A DNA stretch of 19,346 nucleotides. Origin: Roseivirga sp. UBA7431. GTDB taxonomy: Bacteria; Bacteroidota; Bacteroidia; Cytophagales; Cyclobacteriaceae. Both the position numbers and the translations under genes were made by a program. This document shows positions 13,141 to 19,346 of the stretch, one piece after another. Position 1 is the first letter of the stretch; every line of letters starts with the position of its first letter. The stretch spans positions 8,284 through 27,629 of the forward strand of contig DLQN01000094.1 of assembly GCA_002477595.1 (NCBI GenBank), in the 5' to 3' direction. The notes under the pieces were generated by a model. The model was not told the DNA's origin and searched no databases. It was given only the letters and a program-made list of their open reading frames with translations.

Positions 13141-14154
13141 ATGAAAAAAACAATACTAATACTTTTTGCTGCATGTTTTTTGGCTTTAACACCAAACATG
13201 ACAAAGGCGCAAGGCCTAGACTTTGATAGCTTCCTAGAAGCTGGTATTGATGATGCTAGTTTGCTTTTGGAAAGCTACTTACAACCTGCCTTCGAGGGCT
13301 TTGGTTTTGGAATGAATAGTGGATGGTATAATACCGCCAAACCACATAAATTTCTTGGATTTGATATCTCTGGTAGTATCTCTTTGGCTAGAGTTCCTGA
13401 TAGCAATCAGTTTTTTACTTTGCCAACAGGACTTACAAATGTGAGCTTGACCAATCCATCAGACACACGTAGGTTACCAACTATTTTCGGTCCCAATTTA
13501 GGTGCTGATGATCTTCCAGAGTTACGATTTACAGATGACAATGGAGATGAGATCATTAGGATTTCTGCACCTACAGGTCTTGGGATTGATGAAGATATCG
13601 TTCCTTTTAATGCTGTGCCAGTACCAATGATTCAGTTGGGATTAGGCATCTTCAAAGGTACCGAGCTTAAATTAAGGTATATCCCTGAGCAAGACTTTGA
13701 AGGTGATGGAGGAGTTAAACTCTTCGGGATTGGAGTAATGCACGATGTGACGCAGTATCTACCAGCAGAGAAACTACTGCCATTTGACCTTTCTGTTTTC
13801 TTAGGCTATACAAACCTAGAGTCGTATGTAAATATTGATGAAGCCGCAGGTCAGACAGCAGAGTTTAACGCTAATGCATGGACTGTTCAAGGAGTGATCT
13901 CTAAGAAGGTTTTGTTCTTTACTGCATTCGCGGGACTTGGTTACTCTAATAGTAATGTGGATTTCAATATGCTTGGAGACTATTCTACTGAGACGAGTAC
14001 TTTTACGGACCCAATTAGTCTGAATTATAAGAACGCTGGTATCAGAACTAACATAGGTGTTAGAATTAAGCTTCTTTTCTTAACCATTACAGGAGAGTAT
14101 GCAATACAGGAGTACAACACCTTAACCGCGGGTGTCGGCTTCAGTTTTAGATAA
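13141..14154 (+). CDS. DUF6588-like outer-membrane protein
   Basis: This 337-residue protein has a classical signal peptide (MKKTILILFAACFLALTP, cleavage probably after KAQ near residue 24). After it comes a region resembling the DUF6588 family (FGFGMNSGWYNTAKPHKFLGFD). The rest alternates hydrophobic and polar residues in long beta-prone segments and ends in AGVGFSFR, with an aromatic residue near the C-terminus as in outer-membrane beta-barrels. I therefore infer a barrel-like outer-membrane protein; its cargo or partner is unknown. It shares an operon with the preceding lipoprotein and ends at a strong bidirectional terminator. Confidence 0.75.
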   Translation: MKKTILILFAACFLALTPNMTKAQGLDFDSFLEAGIDDASLLLESYLQPAFEGFGFGMNSGWYNTAKPHKFLGFDISGSISLARVPDSNQFFTLPTGLTNVSLTNPSDTRRLPTIFGPNLGADDLPELRFTDDNGDEIIRISAPTGLGIDEDIVPFNAVPVPMIQLGLGIFKGTELKLRYIPEQDFEGDGGVKLFGIGVMHDVTQYLPAEKLLPFDLSVFLGYTNLESYVNIDEAAGQTAEFNANAWTVQGVISKKVLFFTAFAGLGYSNSNVDFNMLGDYSTETSTFTDPISLNYKNAGIRTNIGVRIKLLFLTITGEYAIQEYNTLTAGVGFSFR

Positions 14155-14174
14155 AAAGCACAACAAAATGTATA

Positions 14175-14206
14175 AAAAAAGGCCCCGATTTATCGGGGCC
14201 TTTTTT
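14175..14206. terminator. Bidirectional intrinsic terminator
   Basis: GGCCCCGA (14181-14188) and TCGGGGCC (14193-14200) form a perfect 8-bp GC-rich stem with a 4-base loop. It is flanked by six A on the left and six T on the right, so it works on both strands. It serves the convergent outer-membrane protein gene and the enoyl-CoA hydratase gene, whose stop codon overlaps the T-run. Confidence 0.93.
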
Positions 14207-14978
14207 AGTTTCCTTTAAAGTCCGGTTTTCGCTTTTCAACAAAGGCATTCATTCCTTCTTTCTGGTCGTTGGCAGAAAAGAGCATATAGAAGTTTTTACG
14301 TTCAAAGTGAAGCCCTTCTTCTAGGTGCGCTTCGAATGATCTTTTAACAGACTCTTTAGCCATTTGAACCGCTATTGGAGACATGCTTGCAATTTCTCTT
14401 GCAAGCTTTGTGGCTTCCTCTAAATACAATTCTACTGGGACAATTTTGTTGATTAAGCCGTATCCTAAGGCTTCTTCAGCTGAGATGAATTTGCCTGTCA
14501 AGACTAATTCCATTGCCTTGGCTTTGCCTAGGGCTTTCGTGAGCCTTTGAGTACCACCAGCGCCAGGCATTACACCAATTTTGATCTCTGGTTGACCGAA
14601 CTGTGCTGTTTCGGAGGCTACTATCATATCGCAAGTCATCGCTAGCTCACAACCACCACCAAGTGCAAATCCTGATACAGCGGCAATGATTGGCTTACGT
14701 GTTTTGTTAATCTGATCCCAAGTGCTGAATTGATCAGTTTTCCACATATCAATAGTTCCCTTGCCAGCCATTTGCTTGATGTCTGCACCTGCGGCAAAAG
14801 CTCTTTCGTTACCAGTGATGATAATTACTCTTACTTCCTCATCTTGGTCTAGTTCCTTTAGGTTGTCACGAATCTCTGCCATCAACTGAAGGTTAAGTGC
14901 ATTTAGTTCTTTCGGACGGTTTAATTGAATGAGTGCAACGTGCTTTGCAAAGGTTTTATCAACTTTTATGAATTCCAT
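14205..14978 (-). CDS. Enoyl-CoA hydratase/isomerase (crotonase family)
   Basis: This 257-residue single crotonase domain would add water across trans-2-enoyl-CoA in fatty acid or related acyl-CoA breakdown. Both catalytic glutamates of true hydratases are present at the right spacing of 20 residues: Glu111 in GGGCELA and Glu131 in GQPEIKIG. The oxyanion hole residues sit in FAAGAD (61-66) and ALGGG (106-109), and MPGAGGTQRL follows. It stands alone on the minus strand, so the exact pathway (fatty acids, butyryl-CoA type substrates or others) is not shown by context. Confidence 0.92.
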   Translation of the reverse strand: MEFIKVDKTFAKHVALIQLNRPKELNALNLQLMAEIRDNLKELDQDEEVRVIIITGNERAFAAGADIKQMAGKGTIDMWKTDQFSTWDQINKTRKPIIAAVSGFALGGGCELAMTCDMIVASETAQFGQPEIKIGVMPGAGGTQRLTKALGKAKAMELVLTGKFISAEEALGYGLINKIVPVELYLEEATKLAREIASMSPIAVQMAKESVKRSFEAHLEEGLHFERKNFYMLFSANDQKEGMNAFVEKRKPDFKGN

Positions 14979-15035
14979 AGGTGTGAATTAAGCTAATTGA
15001 TTGTTTCTTGTTTTCGATTGCTAATTTAAGAGTCT

Positions 15036-15042
15036 AAAGGAG
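15036..15042 (+). promoter_or_regulatory. Strong Shine-Dalgarno site before the phosphatase gene
   Basis: AAAGGAG lies 4 bases before ATG 15047. Most genes in this window have no such site, as is usual in Bacteroidota, so it stands out and supports this start codon. Confidence 0.5.
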
Positions 15043-15046
15043 ATCA

Positions 15047-15526
15047 ATGAGTAAAGTGAATGTGTTATTTGTCTGCCTCGGTAATATTTGTCGTTCTCCG
15101 CTGGCCGAAGGAATTTTCAGACAGCGGGTCAATGAGAAAGGGTTGTCAGGGAGATTTGAAATGGATTCTTGTGGAACGGCAGCCTATCATATTGGTAAAC
15201 ATCCTGACAGTCGTTCGGTGGCTAATGCCAAACAGAATGGCGTACGCTATGATCATTACGCAAGACAATTCGAGGTGAAGGATTTTTATGATTTTGATTT
15301 CATTATACCTATGGATGATGCCAATTATGAGGATATAGTAAGTCTGAGGCCAAAAGGTGCCAAGGCCGAGGTCTTTAAAATGAGGTACTTTGACACCTTA
15401 GAAATAAATAGTGATGTACCTGATCCATATTACGGAGGAGAGCAAGGTTTCCAAGAAGTATTTGATATTCTTAATCGATCGGTGGATGAACTAATTGAGT
15501 ACCTACTCGGAAAGAGCAATAAATGA
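15047..15526 (+). CDS. Low-molecular-weight protein-tyrosine phosphatase
   Basis: This 159-residue cytosolic phosphatase uses a cysteinyl-phosphate intermediate. The P-loop VCLGNICRSP has nucleophile Cys10 and Arg16 (C-x5-R-S) close to the N-terminus, as the family requires. DPYYGG carries the general acid Asp126. Length is normal. Relatives include Wzb-type enzymes that control polysaccharide export, but no kinase or polysaccharide gene is nearby, so the target is unknown. It is divergent from the enoyl-CoA hydratase gene. Confidence 0.94.
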   Translation: MSKVNVLFVCLGNICRSPLAEGIFRQRVNEKGLSGRFEMDSCGTAAYHIGKHPDSRSVANAKQNGVRYDHYARQFEVKDFYDFDFIIPMDDANYEDIVSLRPKGAKAEVFKMRYFDTLEINSDVPDPYYGGEQGFQEVFDILNRSVDELIEYLLGKSNK

Positions 15527-15654
15527 TTAGTTTTCCCTAGAAGCTAGAAGTCTTCCTAATGTTTAATGAAGAATTAATAATAGGTTGCAGGTTTTAAAAT
15601 TGGAACTTCACTAATCACCTAACCATGTCTTTCGAAGTCTTGACGAAGGGAGAA

Positions 15655-16914
15655 TCACACCTTATACACCATTTGGAAGTTATTCCTTGACCGTTGCTCT
15701 ATGATGATTTGCTTGTCTTTCATCAGCTCATTAATCGAATCCTGGTTGTAATTTTTGATGGTAATCATTTCCAACCCTTCATTGTAGTAGATCAGAAACT
15801 CATCCATCAAAGCTGTTCGGAGTTGTTCTCGCTTCTTAGGATCATCATCCATGCATACGGTGAAAGAAATAGCCGAGTTTTGCATCAGATTGATTGTCAA
15901 ATTTAATCTTTTAATATGCTCAAAGATCAAGTGAATATGATGCTCATTGATAAATGAGAAGTCACTTATTTTAAATGAAATCACGGTCTGTCCATCCTTG
16001 TGAATAATGGCAGGGGCTAAATTCGGTACTATAGATTCCTCAATCGTGGTACCTGAATCCTCAGGCGATTGAAAAGAGCGCACATAAAGTGGGATTCCTT
16101 TTTGGGCTAGTGGTTTGATGGTCTTTGGATGAATTACAGAAGCACCATAGTATGTCATTTCAGCAGCCTCTTTGTAAGGCAGCTTTTCATATAAGACAGT
16201 GTTTGCAAACTTTTTAGGGTCTGCATTTAAGACTCCAGGTACATCTTTCCATATCGTAACAGACTCTGCATTCACAGATGTCGCAAAGATGGCCGCACTG
16301 AAATCACTGCCCTCTCGTCCCAGTGTGGTGCTTTTGAAATCAGAATTACTACCAATAAATCCTTGCGTAATTACGATCCCTTCTTCAATAGACCTTTTAA
16401 TTTGGGACTTGATCATTGCCTGAGAGGCGCCCCAATCTACTATAGCCTGTCTATGTAAACTATCTGTCTTGACTACTTTTCTTGCGTCCAACCATGATGC
16501 CGCAATACCTTGATTATTTAAATAACTGGCTATGATTTTTGTCGAAAGAATTTCTCCTAAAGAGACGGTTTGGTCGTACATGTAGTCGTACCCCATGCTT
16601 GAGCTGAACTCATTTAGTCCATTCTCTAACTGCTCAAAAACCTCAGCAATATCTTTCTTCAGCACTTCATCTGATGAAATGCCCAAGTCATTGATAATGG
16701 TTTGATGGAAGTCTTTTATTGCCTCTAGTGGCGTAGTTACTTCTCGCTCCTCCATAGTCAAGCTTAGGAGCTCTTCAAGGGCATTGGTTATCTTACCCAT
16801 TGCGGAAACAACCACGATTAATTTGTCAGTTTGATAAGCCTGAATAATCTTGCTCATGTTCCTGACTGAATCTGCATCTTTTACAGATGCGCCACCAAAC
16901 TTAAATACTTTCAA
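15655..16914 (-). CDS. lysC: Aspartate kinase, monofunctional, with TTG start
   Basis: This 419-residue enzyme phosphorylates aspartate, the first step towards lysine, threonine, methionine and diaminopimelate. KFGGAS (residues 5-10) is the N-terminal amino acid kinase signature. SLGE (118-121), LGREGSD (198-204), KDVPGV (223-228) and ADP (231-233) form the active site. The C-terminal part from about residue 310 is ACT-like and could bind a feedback inhibitor, but it is short. There is no ATG in frame at the conserved start, and codon 1 of the family-like start is TTG (16914-16912), which may keep expression low. The gene is divergent from fbp with 72 bases between them. Confidence 0.93.
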   Translation of the reverse strand: MKVFKFGGASVKDADSVRNMSKIIQAYQTDKLIVVVSAMGKITNALEELLSLTMEEREVTTPLEAIKDFHQTIINDLGISSDEVLKKDIAEVFEQLENGLNEFSSSMGYDYMYDQTVSLGEILSTKIIASYLNNQGIAASWLDARKVVKTDSLHRQAIVDWGASQAMIKSQIKRSIEEGIVITQGFIGSNSDFKSTTLGREGSDFSAAIFATSVNAESVTIWKDVPGVLNADPKKFANTVLYEKLPYKEAAEMTYYGASVIHPKTIKPLAQKGIPLYVRSFQSPEDSGTTIEESIVPNLAPAIIHKDGQTVISFKISDFSFINEHHIHLIFEHIKRLNLTINLMQNSAISFTVCMDDDPKKREQLRTALMDEFLIYYNEGLEMITIKNYNQDSINELMKDKQIIIEQRSRNNFQMVYKV

Positions 16915-16986
16915 GGGACGTGTATATATTTTAGTAATTTCGCTGCAAGTTATTAACGATTTCCGATAAACAAATTACATATACCT

Positions 16987-17982
16987 ATGGGAAAAGCGGA
17001 AAATTCGAGAATTGCATTGCCTGTTGGCTCTAATCTCGACCGATTTATCATGAGAAACCAAGAGGATTTTCCTTTTGCAAGCGGAGAGTTGTCTCAGCTA
17101 ATCAGAGACTTAGCCTACGCTGGGAAAGTAGTTAACCGTGAAATCAATCGAGCGGGTTTAGCTGGGATTACGGGCTCCTATGGTGCGGAAAATATACAGG
17201 GAGAAACACAACAAAACTTAGATGTTGCAGCCGACATACGTTTTACAAGAGCTTTGAAGAAAGGTGGCGAGGTTGCTGCTATTATTTCTGAAGAAGTTGA
17301 AGATGTTATTGACCTCAACAACCCAAGAGCAAAATACATCGTAGCAATAGATCCGCTAGATGGCTCTTCCAATATTGATGTCAACGTTTCCGTAGGAACT
17401 ATCTTCTCGATCTACCGAAGGGTCTCCCCAATGGGCAGCCCGGTGCAGTCAGAAGATGTTTTACAACCCGGTAAAGATCAGGTAGCAGCAGGGTATATAC
17501 TCTATGGCTCATCTACCATGTTTGTGTATACCACTGGTAAGGGAGTGAATGGGTTTACGTATGAACCCTCATTAGGAGAGTATATACTTTCACACTCGAA
17601 CATGACGATACCGAAAATGGGTTCGATATACTCGGTTAACGAGGGTGTCTCTGGTTCATTTCCTCAAAAAGTAAAAGATTATATAGCGACTTGCAAGGAA
17701 CGTGAATACTCCGCTAGGTACATTGGATCTTTAGTGGCTGATTTTCATAGGAATGTGCTAAAGGGCGGTATCTACATTTATCCCTCTACAACAAAAGCAC
17801 CAAACGGTAAGCTGCGTTTAATTTATGAGTGCAATGCTTTGGCATTTATTGCCGAAGAAGCAGGTGGTAGGGCAACAGACGGAACTAACAGGATCATGGA
17901 GATTCAACCTACCTCATTACATCAAAGAGTACCATTCTTCGTAGGGAGTAAGGAAATGGTTAAAGAAGCCTCGACACTTTAA
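16987..17982 (+). CDS. fbp: Fructose-1,6-bisphosphatase, class I
   Basis: This 331-residue enzyme removes the 1-phosphate of fructose 1,6-bisphosphate, the committed step of gluconeogenesis. The metal ligands are visible: Glu102/Glu103 in SEEVED, Asp122 and Asp125 in DPLDGSSN, and Glu281 in [27 protein letters not shown] (275-294) is the family signature. The length is normal for class I. Its stop overlaps the stop of the next gene by 4 bases on the opposite strand, with no terminator visible. Confidence 0.97.
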   Translation: MGKAENSRIALPVGSNLDRFIMRNQEDFPFASGELSQLIRDLAYAGKVVNREINRAGLAGITGSYGAENIQGETQQNLDVAADIRFTRALKKGGEVAAIISEEVEDVIDLNNPRAKYIVAIDPLDGSSNIDVNVSVGTIFSIYRRVSPMGSPVQSEDVLQPGKDQVAAGYILYGSSTMFVYTTGKGVNGFTYEPSLGEYILSHSNMTIPKMGSIYSVNEGVSGSFPQKVKDYIATCKEREYSARYIGSLVADFHRNVLKGGIYIYPSTTKAPNGKLRLIYECNALAFIAEEAGGRATDGTNRIMEIQPTSLHQRVPFFVGSKEMVKEASTL

Positions 17983-18299
17983 GAAGAATATTTCTTCCGT
18001 AGGGCTACTTTCTGTAATTGTCGATCTAAAATCATTTTAGCGATTACTGACGTGGGATTATCATTTGATAATGCCAAGGCACCTTTCAACTTCTCTTCTG
18101 AGACATCAATTCGGTAAAGAACATTGATCAACCCATTGAAGTCCTTGCTCAATAGATCTTCCACCACGCGCACAATCATAAGGAAAGCTTGGTCATAACT
18201 GATCTCTTCCTTTGCTTGAAGGTTGAGATAGGACTTCTCAAGTTGGAATTCCTTTTCAAAAAGGGTAAGGCTGTTGATTAAGTCGCTGTGCTCGCTCAT
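17979..18299 (-). CDS. Small helical protein of unknown function
   Basis: I do not recognise the family by name. The 106-residue protein has no signal peptide or membrane segment, is rich in Leu, Glu and Lys, and appears all-helical (for example [19 protein letters not shown] and [16 protein letters not shown] helices). It lies 15 bases after the DUF5606 gene on the same strand and probably belongs to its operon. The stretch lies between convergent fbp and that gene, and no other frame competes, so it is likely a real gene. Confidence 0.65.
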   Translation of the reverse strand: MSEHSDLINSLTLFEKEFQLEKSYLNLQAKEEISYDQAFLMIVRVVEDLLSKDFNGLINVLYRIDVSEEKLKGALALSNDNPTSVIAKMILDRQLQKVALRKKYSS

Positions 18300-18314
18300 A
18301 CAACTAATGGTGGT

Positions 18315-18746
18315 CTACTCTTCTGTTTTCTCTTCTCCTGCTTCAGCAGTTGCTGTAAAAGAGTCTGGAGCTATCTTAGCCAATAGATTGTACCAAGTCA
18401 CAAGTTTCTTGATGTCAGACGTATATACTCTGTCTTCATCATAGTCTGGAAGCACATGCTTCAAGAAAGACTTCAGTTCATCCCCATCAGAATTCTTGTC
18501 GAGACCAGTGTCTCCTTCGAATTCAGCATGAATTTTTTGCATTACCTCATTCAATGGCGTTGCCCCTTCAGAGGTATTAGTGTAAATGGAGATTTCGCTT
18601 AGAATGGAAACTTGAGCATCAGCTCCAACGACTAGTTTTGACTTCTTGCCGTCAAGTGATTCTAAGATCACACCGTTCTTGGTAGGTTTTAAAACTTTAA
18701 ATAATCCGCCTTTTCCAGATACGGATGCTATTTCTTCAAACTTCAT
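18315..18746 (-). CDS. DUF5606 domain protein
   Basis: This 143-residue acidic cytosolic protein matches the DUF5606 pattern I know from Bacteroidota: MKFEEIASVSGKGGLFKVL at the start, an SH3-like beta region (GVILESLDGKKSKLV), then a helical half with LKHVLPDYDEDRVYTSDIKKLVTWYNLL. The C-terminus is a disordered Ala/Glu tail. Its function is unknown. It sits between engB and a small unknown gene on the same strand and has its own promoter candidate. Confidence 0.85.
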   Translation of the reverse strand: MKFEEIASVSGKGGLFKVLKPTKNGVILESLDGKKSKLVVGADAQVSILSEISIYTNTSEGATPLNEVMQKIHAEFEGDTGLDKNSDGDELKSFLKHVLPDYDEDRVYTSDIKKLVTWYNLLAKIAPDSFTATAEAGEEKTEE

Positions 18747-18770
18747 AAATGCGCTGTTTCAATAATGGCT

Positions 18771-18802
18771 CAAAGTAAATCTAACCTGATTCTTAAATCA
18801 AA
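18771..18802 (-). promoter_or_regulatory. Candidate promoter of the DUF5606 gene
   Basis: Read on the minus strand, TTTG (18802-18799) is followed after 20 bases by TTACTTTG (18778-18771), one base from TAnnTTTG. Spacing fits the Bacteroidota consensus of 19-21 bases. The predicted start is about 18 bases before the ATG at 18746. Confidence 0.45.
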
Positions 18803-18809
18803 GAAAAAC

Positions 18810-19346
18810 TCAACTTTCAAGAATATGTTCTATGTATTCGGACAACTCGGCTTTTCCTAACCCTGTTTCAGATGAGGATAAAAAGATCATGGGAAGGTCC
18901 GCCCACGTTTGTTTCATTACTTTTTTGAATTTGGCTATTGACTGTTGGGACTTATTCATGGATTGCTTGTCAGCTTTCGTAAATACGAGTGCTAACGGAA
19001 CTCCACTTTCACCAAGCCATTGTGTAAATTCAATGTCGATCCTTTGTGGTTCCAATCTTGAATCGATCAATACGAAAACGATTTGAAGGTTTTCACGATT
19101 CAATAGATAATCCTGAATCATTAATTCCCAAGCAGATCTATTCTTTTTACTCGTCTTTGCATAGCCATACCCAGGCAAATCTACTAAGTACCAACTCTCA
19201 TCAATCAAAAAGTGATTGATCAATTGTGTTTTCCCAGGACTACCAGATGTTTTTGCAAGCCCTTTGCGAGCCGTCATCATGTTGATTAGGGAGGATTTCC
19301 CCACGTTCGATCGACCGATAAAGGCGAACTCCGGTTTATCGGGCGC
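18810..19346 (-). CDS. engB: Ribosome biogenesis GTPase EngB (YsxC/YihA), N-terminus cut by the window edge
   Basis: This TRAFAC GTPase acts in 50S subunit assembly. About 178 residues are visible and the frame is open to the right edge, so the start lies beyond 19346. Translation from the edge gives APDKPEFAFIGRSNVGKS, where GRSNVGKSS is the P-loop. A GTG at 19304 within the P-loop is an internal Val and not the start. SGSPGKTQ is switch I, DLPGYGYA is G3, TKADK is G4 and SSSETG is G5. About 20 N-terminal residues are probably missing. Confidence 0.95.
   Translation of the reverse strand, partial: APDKPEFAFIGRSNVGKSSLINMMTARKGLAKTSGSPGKTQLINHFLIDESWYLVDLPGYGYAKTSKKNRSAWELMIQDYLLNRENLQIVFVLIDSRLEPQRIDIEFTQWLGESGVPLALVFTKADKQSMNKSQQSIAKFKKVMKQTWADLPMIFLSSSETGLGKAELSEYIEHILES

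Noticed and set aside
15527..15654. GATTAGT and ACTAATC repeats and the CTAGAAGCTAG palindrome after the phosphatase gene as a terminator.
   Set aside because: The arms are too far apart or too short, and no T-run follows.
18832..19086. Plus-strand 84-residue frame opposite engB.
   Set aside because: engB is firmly identified by all its G motifs on the minus strand, and the plus-strand frame has no recognisable features.

Overview
The window looks like chromosomal DNA from a marine or aquatic member of the Bacteroidota, most likely a Cytophagales-type gliding bacterium. The basis is low GC content, few Shine-Dalgarno sites, promoter-like TAnnTTTG boxes, Bacteroidota-specific families (DUF5606, a DUF6588-like outer-membrane protein) and a Kdo transferase indicating a Gram-negative envelope. 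No tRNA, rRNA, CRISPR array, insertion sequence or phage gene was seen.

Positions 203-3369 hold an apparent arsenosugar operon: a DUF2064-type sugar transferase, an AhpD-like CxxC protein, the radical SAM enzyme ArsS and the As(III) methyltransferase ArsM, with a promoter candidate in front and an intrinsic terminator behind. Next (3443-4899) is a multi-pass membrane protein of unknown function whose natural N-terminus appears to lie in another frame, so the gene is probably frameshifted or carries a sequence error. A 506-base AT-rich stretch without genes leads to the phototrophy block (5406-8247): a proton-pumping green-type proteorhodopsin, its own terminator, then lycopene beta-cyclase and the Blh carotene cleavage enzyme, overlapping by 37 bases. 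Together the last two convert lycopene to beta-carotene and then to retinal, the rhodopsin chromophore. The rhodopsin has a glycine at the position that forms the carotenoid 'fenestration' in antenna rhodopsins.

Positions 8254-9731 hold a divergent peroxide-stress pair, OxyR (with the Cys199/Cys208 redox pair) and Dps, with an OxyR-like operator between them. A hotdog thioesterase follows dps by 3 bases. On the minus strand are rsgA (ribosome maturation) and waaA (Kdo transfer to lipid A). Then come a lipoprotein and an outer-membrane protein of unknown function (12528-14154), a bidirectional terminator, and an enoyl-CoA hydratase.

The last part is housekeeping: a low-molecular-weight tyrosine phosphatase, an aspartate kinase with a TTG start, divergent class I fructose-1,6-bisphosphatase, a small unknown protein, a DUF5606 protein, and the GTPase EngB, which runs off the right edge of the window.
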